Positions 9,918 to 18,598 of a stretch of DNA of 64,000 nucleotides are shown piece after piece. The DNA is taken from NCBI GenBank assembly GCA_913774355.1, contig CAJYGB010000018.1:124001-188000 (forward strand), read 5' to 3'. The translations under genes were made by a program, and so were the position numbers. The DNA is from an uncultured Chryseobacterium sp. (GTDB lineage Bacteria > Bacteroidota > Bacteroidia > Flavobacteriales > Weeksellaceae). Under the pieces are notes generated by a model that was not told the origin of the DNA, ran no database searches, and saw only the letters and a list, made by a program, of their open reading frames with translations. Each line of letters starts with the position of its first letter. Position 1 is the first letter of the stretch.

Positions 9918-11387
9918 ATGAAATCACAACATTCATATAGTTTCGTACTTAGAAGTGCTGCACTCTGCGGTGTAGCGCTTCTTTCTTTTTTAAACTGCAG
10001 CAGTACGTCTTCGGATCTGGCCAATAATGGCGACAATGCGGGGAACGGTAACGGTGGAACTCCCACCGGAGATCCCGTACAGGTGTGGCTTACAAAAGGA
10101 GACCAGTCGGTGAAACTACAGCAACAGGGAACGGCTTACTTTTCAGTAGCCTCTGGCTCTGGAACGACCATTGAGATCGATCCGGCACAGGTTTTCCAGA
10201 CGATTGACGGTTTCGGGTATACCCTTACCGGTGGCAGTGTTCAGGTGATCAACCAGCTAAGTGCCGCCAAGAAGCAGGAATTGCTGAATGATCTGTTCAG
10301 CAGCTCGGGAATCGGCATCAGTTATCTCAGAATCAGCATTGGCGCTTCGGATCTGAACAGCGAAGTTTTCTCTTATGATGATATTCCGGCAGGGCAAACC
10401 GATCCAACCTTGGCTCAATTCAGCCTTACCAAAGATCAGGCGGTCATCCAGATGCTGAAAGACATCCTGGCCATCAATCCGAACATTAAAATTCTGGCAA
10501 CGCCATGGTCGCCTCCGGTCTGGATGAAAGATAACGGAAATACGATGGGAGGAAGTTTAAAACCTGAATACTATGGTGTTTATGCCCAGTATTTTGTGAA
10601 ATACATCCAGGCGATGCAGGCCCAGGGAATTAAGATTGATGCAGTTACGCCTCAAAATGAACCCTTGCATCCCGGCAACAATCCGAGCATGTATATGACA
10701 GCAGGTGACCAGGCCACTTTTATTAAAGCGAATTTAGGTCCGGCCTTCCAGGCAGCAAATATTAATACAAAAATTATTGCTTACGATCACAACTGCGACA
10801 ATCCGGCTTATCCTTTAGCCATTCTTAATGATCCTGCAGCGAACGCTTATGTAGATGGTTCCGCTTTCCATCTCTATGCCGGAGATATTTCGGCGTTGGG
10901 TACACTTCATAATTTATTCCCGAATAAAAATGTTTACTTTACCGAACAGTGGACAAGCTCTACAGGAAATTTTTCAGGAGATTTGGATTGGCACGTAAAA
11001 AACGTTATTATTGGATCCATGAGAAACTGGAGCAGGACGGCATTGGAATGGAATGTGGCAAACGATGCCTCGTTCGGACCGCACACGCCCGGAGGATGCA
11101 CGCAATGTAAAGGAGCTGTTACTGTAAACGGTGCGGGGAGCTATGATAAAAATGTAGCTTATTACATCATCGCCCATGCCTCGAAGTTTGTTCCTGCAAA
11201 TTCTCAGAGGATTGCTTCCACGCAGGGCGATAACCTCTCGACGGTAGCCTTTAAGACACCGGCCGGGAAAACGGTACTGATCGTTCAGAACAGCAATACA
11301 TCGGATAAAACGTTTACCATTAAATACAATCAGAAAACAGCTTCCGTAAGCATTCCGGGAGCTTCTACAGCAACCTGTATTTTTTAA
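9918..11387 (+). CDS. GH30-family glycoside hydrolase, lipoprotein
   Basis: 489 residues. A lipoprotein signal ends at Cys27 (FLNC), followed by a Gly/Asn-rich linker (about 30-52), so the enzyme is probably tethered to a membrane, plausibly the outer face. The GH30 (beta/alpha)8 plus beta-sandwich fold is shown by GFGYTLTGGS, ATPWSPPVWMK, the acid/base Glu248 in TPQNEPLHP, and the nucleophile Glu343 in YFTEQWTS. GH30 includes glucosylceramidases and endo-beta-1,6-glucanases; with GH3 and GH16 neighbours the second fits best, but the subfamily cannot be fixed by eye. It is 128 bases after susD and 9 bases before the GH3 gene. A second GH30 lies at 14578-16017. Confidence 0.9.
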   Translation: MKSQHSYSFVLRSAALCGVALLSFLNCSSTSSDLANNGDNAGNGNGGTPTGDPVQVWLTKGDQSVKLQQQGTAYFSVASGSGTTIEIDPAQVFQTIDGFGYTLTGGSVQVINQLSAAKKQELLNDLFSSSGIGISYLRISIGASDLNSEVFSYDDIPAGQTDPTLAQFSLTKDQAVIQMLKDILAINPNIKILATPWSPPVWMKDNGNTMGGSLKPEYYGVYAQYFVKYIQAMQAQGIKIDAVTPQNEPLHPGNNPSMYMTAGDQATFIKANLGPAFQAANINTKIIAYDHNCDNPAYPLAILNDPAANAYVDGSAFHLYAGDISALGTLHNLFPNKNVYFTEQWTSSTGNFSGDLDWHVKNVIIGSMRNWSRTALEWNVANDASFGPHTPGGCTQCKGAVTVNGAGSYDKNVAYYIIAHASKFVPANSQRIASTQGDNLSTVAFKTPAGKTVLIVQNSNTSDKTFTIKYNQKTASVSIPGASTATCIF

Positions 11388-11396
11388 TTTTACACT

Positions 11397-13619
11397 ATGA
11401 AAAGAGTTTATTTCTTACTGACAGTGGCAGCACTGGGATTCAATGCATTCGGGCAGAAGACCATCGATCAGAAAGTTGCTGATCTATTGTCTAAAATGAC
11501 GCTGGAAGAAAAAATTGGCCAGCTGGTTCAGTACAGCGGTTTTGAATATGCTACCGGCCCTCAGAATTCCAACTCCGCCAATGTCTTAAATGAAATAAAA
11601 CAGGGAAAGGTCGGCTCGATGCTGAACGTATCGGGAGCGGCGGAAACCCAGAAATTTCAGGAGCTGGCTTTACATTCCAGGTTAAAAATTCCTTTATTGT
11701 TCGGCCAAGACGTGATCCATGGGTACAGAACAACCTTTCCGGTAAACCTCGGACAGGCGGCAAGCTGGGATCTTAAATTAATAGAGAGATCCGAAAGAAT
11801 AGCAGCTACCGAAGCTTCGGCATACGGCATCCACTGGACTTTTGCACCGATGGTCGACATCGCAAGGGATCCGAGATGGGGCAGGGTAATGGAAGGGTCC
11901 GGTGAAGATACTTATCTGGGAACCCGGATCGGCTTGGCAAGAATCCGTGGATTTCAGGGTAAAGGACTTGGAAATCTGGATGCCATTATGGCCTGTGCCA
12001 AACATTTTGCAGCATATGGAGCCGCAGTTGGCGGAAGAGATTACAACTCAGTAGATATGAGTTTAAGACAGCTGAATGAAACCTATCTGCCACCGTTTAA
12101 AGCGGCTGCGGAAGCAGGAGTCGCTACTTTTATGAATTCTTTTAATGACATCAACGGGATTCCGGCTACGGCCAACAAATATATTCTGAGAGATTTGCTG
12201 AAAGGGAAGTGGAACTATCGGGGATTTGTGGTTTCAGACTGGGGAAGCATTGGAGAAATGGTTTCCCACGGATACGCTAAAGACAATAAAGAAGCAGCGG
12301 AGAAAGCCATCCTGGCCGGAAGCGATATGGATATGGAAAGCCGTGCTTATATGGCTGAGCTTCCAAAACTTGTGAAGGAAGGAAAAGTAGATCCTAAACT
12401 TATCGATGATGCGGCCAAAAGAATTCTGGTTAAAAAATTTGAAATGGGGTTGTTTGACGACCCTTACCGGTTCAGCAGCGAGAAAAGACAACAGGAACAG
12501 ACCAATAATAACGAAAACAGGAAATTCGGAAGGGAATTCGGTTCAAAAAGTATTGTTCTGCTGAAAAACGAGAAGAACGTTTTACCGCTTTCAAAGTCTG
12601 TAAAAACAGTCGCTCTGATCGGACCTTTCGGAAAGGAGACTTCTGCCAATCACGGATTCTGGTCGGTCGCCTTTAAAGATGATAACCAGCGAATCGTAAC
12701 ACAGTTTGAAGGAATTAAAAATCAGTTGGATAAAAGTTCCATTTTGTTATACGCAAAAGGCTGTAATGCTGACGATCAGGATAAATCCATGTTTGCCGAA
12801 GCAGTAGAAACGGCTAAGAAAGCGGATGTGGTGATCATGACCCTGGGGGAAGGCCATGCGATGAGCGGTGAAGCAAAAAGCCGCAGCAATATTCATTTTT
12901 CAGGGGTGCAGGAAGAGCTTTTGAAAGAGATTGCGAAAACCGGAAAACCGATTGTACTGATGATCAATGCGGGAAGACCGTTGGTTTTCGATTGGGCGGC
13001 AGATAATATTCCGACCATCCTTTATACCTGGTGGCTGGGAACGGAAGCAGGAAATTCCATCGCCGATGTTCTGTTTGGGACGGTAAATCCGGGTGGAAAA
13101 CTGCCGATGACTTTCCCGAGGACCGAAGGTCAGATTCCGGTGTATTACAACCATTACAATACCGGAAGACCGGCGAAAAACAATACCGACAGAAATTACG
13201 TCTCAGCATACATCGATCTGGACAACGATCCCAAATTTCCTTTTGGATATGGATTAAGCTATACTCAGTTCAAATATTCCGATATGAATCTAAGTGCAAC
13301 GGATCTTAAAGGAAACCAGACTTTAAAAATCAGTGTGAATGTCTCCAATACCGGAAAGTATGACGGGGAAGAAGTCGTACAGCTGTATATCAGGGATCTT
13401 TTTGGAAAAGTAGTAAGGCCGGTAAAAGAATTGAAGGGCTTTGAAAAGGTTTTTATTAAAAAAGGGGAAACCAGAACAGTCACTTTTACCCTAACACCTG
13501 AAAACCTGAAGTTTTATGATGATCAGCTGAACTATGATTGGGAAGGCGGGGAATTCGACATCATGGTCGGTACCGATTCTCAGAATGTTCAGACCAAAAG
13601 AATCAATTGGTTAAAATAA
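11397..13619 (+). CDS. bglX: GH3 beta-glucosidase, BglX-like
   Basis: 740 residues with a signal peptide ending near FGQ, so the enzyme is exported and likely periplasmic. The catalytic nucleophile is Asp281 in GFVVSDWGSIGEM; ACAKHFAAYGA and GRDYNSVDMS are further GH3 landmarks. The alpha/beta sandwich domain follows (about 390-600) and a C-terminal fibronectin-III-like domain closes the protein (about 650-740). The family trims gluco-oligosaccharides to glucose from the non-reducing end, which fits the final step of the glucan locus. It sits nine bases after the GH30 gene. Confidence 0.93.
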   Translation: MKRVYFLLTVAALGFNAFGQKTIDQKVADLLSKMTLEEKIGQLVQYSGFEYATGPQNSNSANVLNEIKQGKVGSMLNVSGAAETQKFQELALHSRLKIPLLFGQDVIHGYRTTFPVNLGQAASWDLKLIERSERIAATEASAYGIHWTFAPMVDIARDPRWGRVMEGSGEDTYLGTRIGLARIRGFQGKGLGNLDAIMACAKHFAAYGAAVGGRDYNSVDMSLRQLNETYLPPFKAAAEAGVATFMNSFNDINGIPATANKYILRDLLKGKWNYRGFVVSDWGSIGEMVSHGYAKDNKEAAEKAILAGSDMDMESRAYMAELPKLVKEGKVDPKLIDDAAKRILVKKFEMGLFDDPYRFSSEKRQQEQTNNNENRKFGREFGSKSIVLLKNEKNVLPLSKSVKTVALIGPFGKETSANHGFWSVAFKDDNQRIVTQFEGIKNQLDKSSILLYAKGCNADDQDKSMFAEAVETAKKADVVIMTLGEGHAMSGEAKSRSNIHFSGVQEELLKEIAKTGKPIVLMINAGRPLVFDWAADNIPTILYTWWLGTEAGNSIADVLFGTVNPGGKLPMTFPRTEGQIPVYYNHYNTGRPAKNNTDRNYVSAYIDLDNDPKFPFGYGLSYTQFKYSDMNLSATDLKGNQTLKISVNVSNTGKYDGEEVVQLYIRDLFGKVVRPVKELKGFEKVFIKKGETRTVTFTLTPENLKFYDDQLNYDWEGGEFDIMVGTDSQNVQTKRINWLK

Positions 13620-13638
13620 ATACAGATTTTACTTACTG

Positions 13639-13661
13639 AAAGCGGGATGAAACCCGCTTTT
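13639..13661 (+). terminator. Hairpin between GH3 and GH16 genes
   Basis: AAAGCGGG and CCCGCTTT pair around ATGAAA and are followed by few T residues. It sits inside the gene cluster, so it may be a partial terminator or an mRNA-stability element that sets relative enzyme levels. Confidence 0.5.
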
Positions 13662-13712
13662 GGCGGTAAAAGCCTCAACCCTGATTTTGAATTTTAAATC
13701 CCGAATGTATTG

Positions 13713-14516
13713 ATGAAATTCCAACCTGTTGTTCAGTTAATTATCGGCGGAATCCTTTTGTTTTCTGTTTCGGGCTGCGTTTCCAGTAAAACGGCAGCAG
13801 AAAGAAAACTGATATGGAATGACGAATTCAGCAAATATGGTCTTCCGGATGCTTCAAAATGGAATTACGACATTGGCGGACACGGCTTTGGAAATGAAGA
13901 ATCTCAGTTTTACACCAAAGAACGTCTGGAAAATGCACGCGTTGAAAACGGTAAACTTATTATTGAAGCCAAAAAGGAAAACTGGGAAAAAAGTAACTAC
14001 ACATCAGCCAGATTATTGACAAAAGGAAAATTTTCTTTCCGGTACGGAACGGTGGAAGTACGGGCAAAACTTCCCAAAGGAAGGGGCACATGGCCCGCGA
14101 TTTGGATGATGAGCGAAAATATGAAAAAATGGCCGGATGACGGCGAATTGGATATTATGGAACATGTAGGCTATCATCAGGGTTATATTCATGCTTCTGT
14201 ACACACCCAAAAGTACAATCATATCCTGCAGACCCAGAAAACCGATACTTTATTTGTAAAGGACGCCAGCGAAAAGTTTCATGTATACAAAGCCGACTGG
14301 GCACCGGAGAAAATTGATGTATACGTGGATGATATCAAATTTTTCACTTACGAAAATAAAGAAAAGACCTATGGTACATGGCCTTTTGATGAGCCTTACT
14401 TTATTATTTTGAATCTGGCCGTCGGCGGATTCTGGGGCGGAAAAGAGGGAATTGATGACCAGATCTTTCCACAGAAATTGGTTGTCGATTATGTAAGGGT
14501 ATATCAGAACAGATAA
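13713..14516 (+). CDS. GH16 endo-beta-1,3-glucanase (laminarinase-like), lipoprotein
   Basis: 267 residues from the ATG at 13713; a TTG directly before it is less likely. The lipoprotein signal ends at Cys22 (VSGC). The catalytic motif is ELDIMEHVG, giving nucleophile Glu145, Asp147 and acid/base Glu150. The bulged form with Met between Ile and Glu is typical of bacterial laminarinase-type GH16, and WPAIWMM and HASVHT are also present. The enzyme cleaves internal beta-1,3 (or mixed-linkage) glucan bonds, producing oligosaccharides for SusCD. It is a single catalytic domain without a binding module. Confidence 0.92.
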   Translation: MKFQPVVQLIIGGILLFSVSGCVSSKTAAERKLIWNDEFSKYGLPDASKWNYDIGGHGFGNEESQFYTKERLENARVENGKLIIEAKKENWEKSNYTSARLLTKGKFSFRYGTVEVRAKLPKGRGTWPAIWMMSENMKKWPDDGELDIMEHVGYHQGYIHASVHTQKYNHILQTQKTDTLFVKDASEKFHVYKADWAPEKIDVYVDDIKFFTYENKEKTYGTWPFDEPYFIILNLAVGGFWGGKEGIDDQIFPQKLVVDYVRVYQNR

Positions 14517-14577
14517 AAATATCTCCTGAAAGTATTTTTGGGAAATGATCAACATTAATAAAATTAGAAATGACATA

Positions 14578-16017
14578 ATGAAGAGATTAGTGGTAAGCTG
14601 CCTGGTCATGGGAATGACTTTTAATATACAGGCACAGCAATACTGGAAAAAAAATGCCGGAAAGATGGCAAAGGTAATCCTTACCGATTCCAAAACCAAT
14701 GAAAAAATGGTGGATAAAGGGACGGTGAAATTCGAGAAAATGGACCAGCCTAAAGAAACGGATGCCTGTATTTTTGTAGATCCGGATTTTAAATATCAGA
14801 AGTTAATCGGAATCGGAGGGGCGATTACAGACGCATCTGCAGAAACATTTTACAAAATGCCTAAAGCGAAGCAGAAAGAAATTATCGAGGCGTATTATGG
14901 AAAAAACGGATTGGGATATACCGTCGTCCGCACCAATATGAATTCCTGTGATTTTTCAAGTGATTCCTATACCTATGTCGAGGACAATGATAAGTGGCTG
15001 AAATCATTTAACATAGCCCACGACGAAAAATATAAAATTCCGATGATTAAAGAAGCAAAGCAATTGGTCGGGAAAGACTTTACCTTTTATTTTTCTCCAT
15101 GGAGCCCACCCGCATGGATGAAATCAAATAAAAGCATGGTAAAAGGGGGAAGACTGGAAAACGATTTTTACCAGACCTGGGCAGATTATTATATTAAGTT
15201 TATTAAAGAATATGAGAAAAGAGGCATTAATGTCTGGGGACTGACGGTGCAGAACGAGCCGATGGCCACACAGACCTGGGAATCCTGCATTTATACGGCG
15301 CAGGAAGAAGGGGAGTTCCTGAAAAGTAATTTAGGACCTACACTTTGGAAGAACGGTTTCAAAGATAAAAAAGTAATGATCTGGGATCACAACCGCGATC
15401 TGATCTATCAGAGGGCAACCACCACTTTAAGTGATCCCGAAACTTCAAAATATGCGTCAGGAATCGGTTACCATTGGTACGAAACATGGAATAATAAAAC
15501 CCCGCTTTTTGATAACCTTGAAGAAACGCAGCGGGCTTTTCCGGATAAGTTCCTGGCTTTCACCGAAGGCTGTAAAGAACAGTTTGATCTGTCAAAAATT
15601 TATGATGTAAAACTGGGCGAGCTGTACGGAAGGAATATGCTGAACGACTTCAATAAAGGAACCGCTTTATGGACCGACTGGAACGTACTGCTTGACGAAA
15701 CCGGCGGCCCGAATCATGTTGGAAATTTCTGCTTTGCCCCAATCATTGCCAACACCAAAACAGGCGAAATTCATTATACCTACGAATATTATTACATCGG
15801 GCATGTCTCCAGATTCATCAAGCCGAATGCGGTAAGAATAGGAAGCTCATCAAACAGGGTAGCGTTAACCGCCACAACTTTCATGAACCAGAACGGACAA
15901 TTGGTTACCGTGATCATGAACGATTCGGATAACGATATTGATACCAACCTGTGGATCGAAGGAATGGCGGCTAAGTTAAAGGCACCGGCCCATTCGATAC
16001 AGACGGTGATTTTATAA
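14578..16017 (+). CDS. GH30-family glycoside hydrolase, secreted
   Basis: 479 residues from the ATG at 14578, which gives a clean signal peptide ending near IQAQ; an upstream ATG at 14545 would add eleven polar residues before it and is less likely. There is no lipobox Cys, so this enzyme is probably soluble in the periplasm or exported further. The GH30 landmarks are GIGGAITDASAET, FSPWSPPAWMK, acid/base Glu227 in TVQNEPMATQ and nucleophile Glu330 in FTEGCKEQ. It is clearly different in sequence from the first GH30 of the locus, which suggests a division of labour, for example polymer versus oligosaccharide. A strong terminator follows and closes the locus. Confidence 0.9.
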   Translation: MKRLVVSCLVMGMTFNIQAQQYWKKNAGKMAKVILTDSKTNEKMVDKGTVKFEKMDQPKETDACIFVDPDFKYQKLIGIGGAITDASAETFYKMPKAKQKEIIEAYYGKNGLGYTVVRTNMNSCDFSSDSYTYVEDNDKWLKSFNIAHDEKYKIPMIKEAKQLVGKDFTFYFSPWSPPAWMKSNKSMVKGGRLENDFYQTWADYYIKFIKEYEKRGINVWGLTVQNEPMATQTWESCIYTAQEEGEFLKSNLGPTLWKNGFKDKKVMIWDHNRDLIYQRATTTLSDPETSKYASGIGYHWYETWNNKTPLFDNLEETQRAFPDKFLAFTEGCKEQFDLSKIYDVKLGELYGRNMLNDFNKGTALWTDWNVLLDETGGPNHVGNFCFAPIIANTKTGEIHYTYEYYYIGHVSRFIKPNAVRIGSSSNRVALTATTFMNQNGQLVTVIMNDSDNDIDTNLWIEGMAAKLKAPAHSIQTVIL

Positions 16018-16050
16018 GACTCACTTCATGTTAACATTTATTTTTTAACG

Positions 16051-16084
16051 GTCGGCGGAAACTTGGTTTCCGCCGATTTTTTTA
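16051..16084 (+). terminator. Terminator of the glucan locus
   Basis: GTCGGCGGAAAC and GTTTCCGCCGAT pair around a TTG-containing loop and are followed by a run of seven T. It lies 34 bases after the last GH30 stop codon. Confidence 0.85.
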
Positions 16085-16322
16085 TGCGTCATAATAAAGT
16101 TCAATGCTCAGATTACCTTTTTTGTCACACCATTTGATCCAGAACAAATTCCCGTCTTCGTCCTCAACCATAAGCCAATCATTTTTAATCTTTTTAGGAG
16201 AGTAAAAATAATCTTCATTAGCAGGAAATATCTTCGATGAATCCTCACGGTCCGGCACGCAGCGGGTTTTTTGATTGATCGAAGCCTACAGAGAAGACGT
16301 GCATCATGTACTCGGGAACCGT
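16082..16322 (-). pseudogene. Possible frameshifted remnant of a small gene
   Basis: No intact frame covers this stretch, yet two minus-strand pieces read like protein. One frame gives MMHVFSVGFDQSKNPL (from 16307) and then meets a stop. A shift near the A6C3 run opens the next frame, with KIFPANEDYFYSPKKIKNDW and then MVEDEDGNLFWIKWCDKKG to a TAA at 16082. The upstream part is in frame with the end of the 118-residue lipoprotein gene through two stop codons. The simplest reading is a decayed small gene, possibly once joined to or next to that lipoprotein. The family was not recognised. Confidence 0.35.
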
Positions 16323-16367
16323 CTATTCTGGTCGGAAACTTTTATGTACTTTGTCAATTTTTTTTCC

Positions 16368-16724
16368 TTATCGACAACTCACTTTATAAAAATCGCCTTT
16401 TTTCCCTGTCAATTCAAATGCAATCAGGGCATCTTCCGGTTTCAAAATGAATGGGTCAAGCGCCGCCAGGCCGGGATAATCATCCAGTAGAAAAGTTTTC
16501 CAGACCGATAAATCCTCGTTATAAAGAATGATGATTCCGCTGTTCTCTTTTTTCAGAACAACAAATCCGGTATTTACAGGCGCATCCCGTTTCCTGATTT
16601 CCCTATTTTTCCGGATTGCATCATGTATTGTTTGCTTGTTAAAACCTTGTGGAATATCATTTTTCCTGTTACAGCCAAAAGTAACGATTACAAAAAAGAA
16701 AAGAGCAACATGATTTTTTTTCAT
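16368..16724 (-). CDS. Small lipoprotein of unknown function
   Basis: 118 residues with a lipoprotein signal ending at Cys18 (FGCN). After it comes a charged stretch rich in Asn, Lys and Arg, then a segment VVLKKENSGIIILYNEDLSV that looks like beta strands. No family was recognised. The reading frame continues past its stop into the degraded stretch at 16082-16322, so the present stop may itself be a truncation. It is about 75 bases downstream of the fabI stop on the same strand, separated by the fabI terminator. Confidence 0.55.
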   Translation of the reverse strand: MKKNHVALFFFVIVTFGCNRKNDIPQGFNKQTIHDAIRKNREIRKRDAPVNTGFVVLKKENSGIIILYNEDLSVWKTFLLDDYPGLAALDPFILKPEDALIAFELTGKKGDFYKVSCR

Positions 16725-16742
16725 CTTTTAAATAAGGGCCAT

Positions 16743-16773
16743 AAAAAAACCAAAGCAGATTATACTTTGGTTT
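16743..16773 (-). terminator. fabI terminator
   Basis: On the minus strand AAACCAAAG and CTTTGGTTT pair around a nine-base loop and end in a T run, 27 bases after the fabI stop. Confidence 0.8.
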
Positions 16774-16799
16774 ATATTGCTAATAAATGATTTCTAAAA

Positions 16800-17609
16800 T
16801 TACTCAGCATCATATTTACTGATCACTTTCTGCGTAACCCCTGAGCTGCTGAAACCTCCGTCATGGAAAAGATTCTGCATGGTTACTTTTTTGGTAAGAT
16901 CGGAGAATAGAGTTACACAATAATCGGCGCACTCAAGAGCCGTTGCATTTCCAAGAGGAGACATATCTTCCGCGTAGCCAAGGAAACCGCCGAATCCTTT
17001 TACACCACTTCCTGCCGTTGTAGGAGTTGGAGACTGGGAAACCGTATTTACCCGTACTTTTCTTTCTCCCCAATAGTTTCCGAATGTTCTGGCAATGCTT
17101 TCCAGATACGCTTTATTGTCCGACATATCGTTATAATCCGGGAATGTTCTCTGGGCTGCAATATAAGTAAGCGCCAGGATGCTTCCCCATTCGTTTATAC
17201 AGTCCTTTTCGTAAGCTACCCTCATTACTTTGTGGAAAGAAACTGCGGAAATATCCCAGCCTTTCTCCAACCAGTCGTAGTTCATCTCTGTATAATGTTT
17301 TCCTTTTCTTACGTTGATGGACATTCCGATAGAGTGAAGGATAAAATCGATTTTACCGAATTTGGCAACAGCAGCATCAAAAAGCTTTTCAAGATCTTCC
17401 AGAGAAGTAGCATCTGCACCGATTACTTCAGAACCTGTTTTTTCCGCTAAGCCGTTAAGTTCTCCCATTCTCAGTGCGATAGGAGCGTTGGACAAGATAA
17501 ATTCAGCACCTTCTTCATGACATCTTTCTGCAACTTTCCATGCAATCGATTGTTCATTAAGGGCTCCAAAAATAATTCCCTTTTTGCCTTTAAGTAAACC
17601 GTATGACAT
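16800..17609 (-). CDS. fabI: Enoyl-[acyl-carrier-protein] reductase (NADH) FabI
   Basis: 269 residues, the usual FabI length. It catalyses the last reduction of each fatty-acid elongation cycle in the cytoplasm. Active-site Tyr159 and Lys166 have the FabI spacing (YNDMSDNK), and Tyr149 matches the second conserved Tyr. The variant Rossmann start GIIFGALNEQSIAW and the LHSIGMS segment are characteristic. It has its own promoter-like -7 box (17635-17642) and terminator, so it is probably monocistronic. No other fatty-acid synthesis gene is in the window. Confidence 0.96.
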   Translation of the reverse strand: MSYGLLKGKKGIIFGALNEQSIAWKVAERCHEEGAEFILSNAPIALRMGELNGLAEKTGSEVIGADATSLEDLEKLFDAAVAKFGKIDFILHSIGMSINVRKGKHYTEMNYDWLEKGWDISAVSFHKVMRVAYEKDCINEWGSILALTYIAAQRTFPDYNDMSDNKAYLESIARTFGNYWGERKVRVNTVSQSPTPTTAGSGVKGFGGFLGYAEDMSPLGNATALECADYCVTLFSDLTKKVTMQNLFHDGGFSSSGVTQKVISKYDAE

Positions 17610-17634
17610 AATTTTTTAATGTTTATATAAGATA

Positions 17635-17642
17635 CAAATGTA
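17635..17642 (-). promoter_or_regulatory. Candidate fabI promoter -7 box
   Basis: The minus strand reads TACATTTG, an exact match to the Bacteroidota -7 consensus TAnnTTTG, 26 bases before the fabI ATG. A clear -33 TTTG was not found. Confidence 0.5.
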
Positions 17643-17667
17643 GCAATAATTTATATTCAGAGCATCA

Positions 17668-17704
17668 TAAAAAACGGAGCCTTCTGTAAAAAGACTCCGT
17701 TTTT
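17668..17704 (-). terminator. Terminator of the LEA-like gene
   Basis: AAAACGGAG and CTCCGTTTT pair; on the minus strand the stem is followed by a T run. It lies about 28 bases past the stop of the gene at 17732. Confidence 0.8.
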
Positions 17705-17731
17705 CTTGAAAATATTTATATGACTGAAATT

Positions 17732-18031
17732 TTAATTGGTTTTCTTGTTCCATTCTGCTTTTACATCTTCAGCAGCGTCTTTGGTTTTTTCCCATGCGTC
17801 GTTAGCTTTATCTTTGATGTCATCCCATGCATCGGAAGCATTGTTTTTTACTCTGTCCAGCCAGTCTTCATGAGTTGCTTCTTCATCATTTGCTCTTTTT
17901 TCATTGATATAATCCTTGGCTTTGTCAGAAAGCTCTTCGATTTTCCATTTTGCGTTGTCTGCAGCATTCTTTAATGAATTTTCTGTGTTGTCTACTGCGT
18001 TTTCTGCTTTGTTGTATTCCGAATTGTTCAT
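17732..18031 (-). CDS. LEA-like / YtxH-like amphipathic helical protein
   Basis: 99 residues from the ATG at 18031; a longer frame opens at 18070 but adds an unlike hydrophobic lead. Almost the whole protein is charged amphipathic helix with repeated units of the type DAWDDIKDKANDAWEKTKDA, about 11 residues per turn set, rich in Ala, Asp, Lys and Trp and without Cys. This resembles LEA-type or apolipoprotein-like stress proteins, which protect membranes or proteins under drying or osmotic stress. There is no signal peptide, so it is probably cytoplasmic. Function is inferred from composition only. Confidence 0.65.
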   Translation of the reverse strand: MNNSEYNKAENAVDNTENSLKNAADNAKWKIEELSDKAKDYINEKRANDEEATHEDWLDRVKNNASDAWDDIKDKANDAWEKTKDAAEDVKAEWNKKTN

Positions 18032-18534
18032 AATGTTGATATTTTGTTTGTGTTGTAATATATTAAACAATAACTATTCCTAAAAATCCCAGGTATTGTT
18101 AAAATTTTCATAAATATCGGTATGCGGCTTTTATTGAATCCTCAATGATTATTCTTTCTGTCTTTTTGAGACAATATTTAATTCCATGCAAAATTGAAAT
18201 AAGAAACCTGTTTGCATAATTGCTTAATAATAAACGATTTGTTTTTATAAATCATTATGAATGTATAATATTCATATTTATACCTGATGGTAGCAGTTGT
18301 AAAAAATAGCAAACAATCTGGATTAGCTAGGTTAAGAATTGCGAATAATTTAATTAAATGATATTTTAATTAAATATGATTTAAAATTAAAATTTGAAAA
18401 TAAGATGTTTAATGTTTTTAATTGAGGTTTTTTATAATTGTAATTATTTTTATATTGCCTTAAGTATTTGTAAAACAATTGTTTTTGATTAATTTCATGT
18501 GTTTTATATTTGTTGTGATGATTGTTTAATAAAA
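18032..18534. other. AT-rich intergenic region, no gene seen
   Basis: About 500 bases between two divergent genes. It is very AT-rich, with many stops in all frames and short repeats of the type TTTAATTAAAT near 18350-18380. I see no tRNA, no riboswitch and no stable hairpin. It probably holds the control region of the surface-protein gene to its right. Confidence 0.5.
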
Positions 18535-18565
18535 TTGGTTTTTTATTAAATAATTTATATATTTG
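18535..18565 (+). promoter_or_regulatory. Candidate promoter of the head-repeat surface protein
   Basis: A TTG at 18535 (-33 box) and TATATTTG at 18558-18565 (-7 box, exact TAnnTTTG) are 20 bases apart. Transcription would begin near 18572, which rules out the in-frame TTG at 18563 and supports the ATG at 18599. Confidence 0.6.
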
Positions 18566-18598
18566 ACATCGGAAACTTTAACCATAAAATACATAAAC

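Noticed and set aside
14250..14699. A 149-codon minus-strand frame across the GH16/GH30 junction
   Set aside because: It crosses two real genes and their gap on the opposite strand. Its hydrophobic runs come from translating AT-rich antisense DNA.
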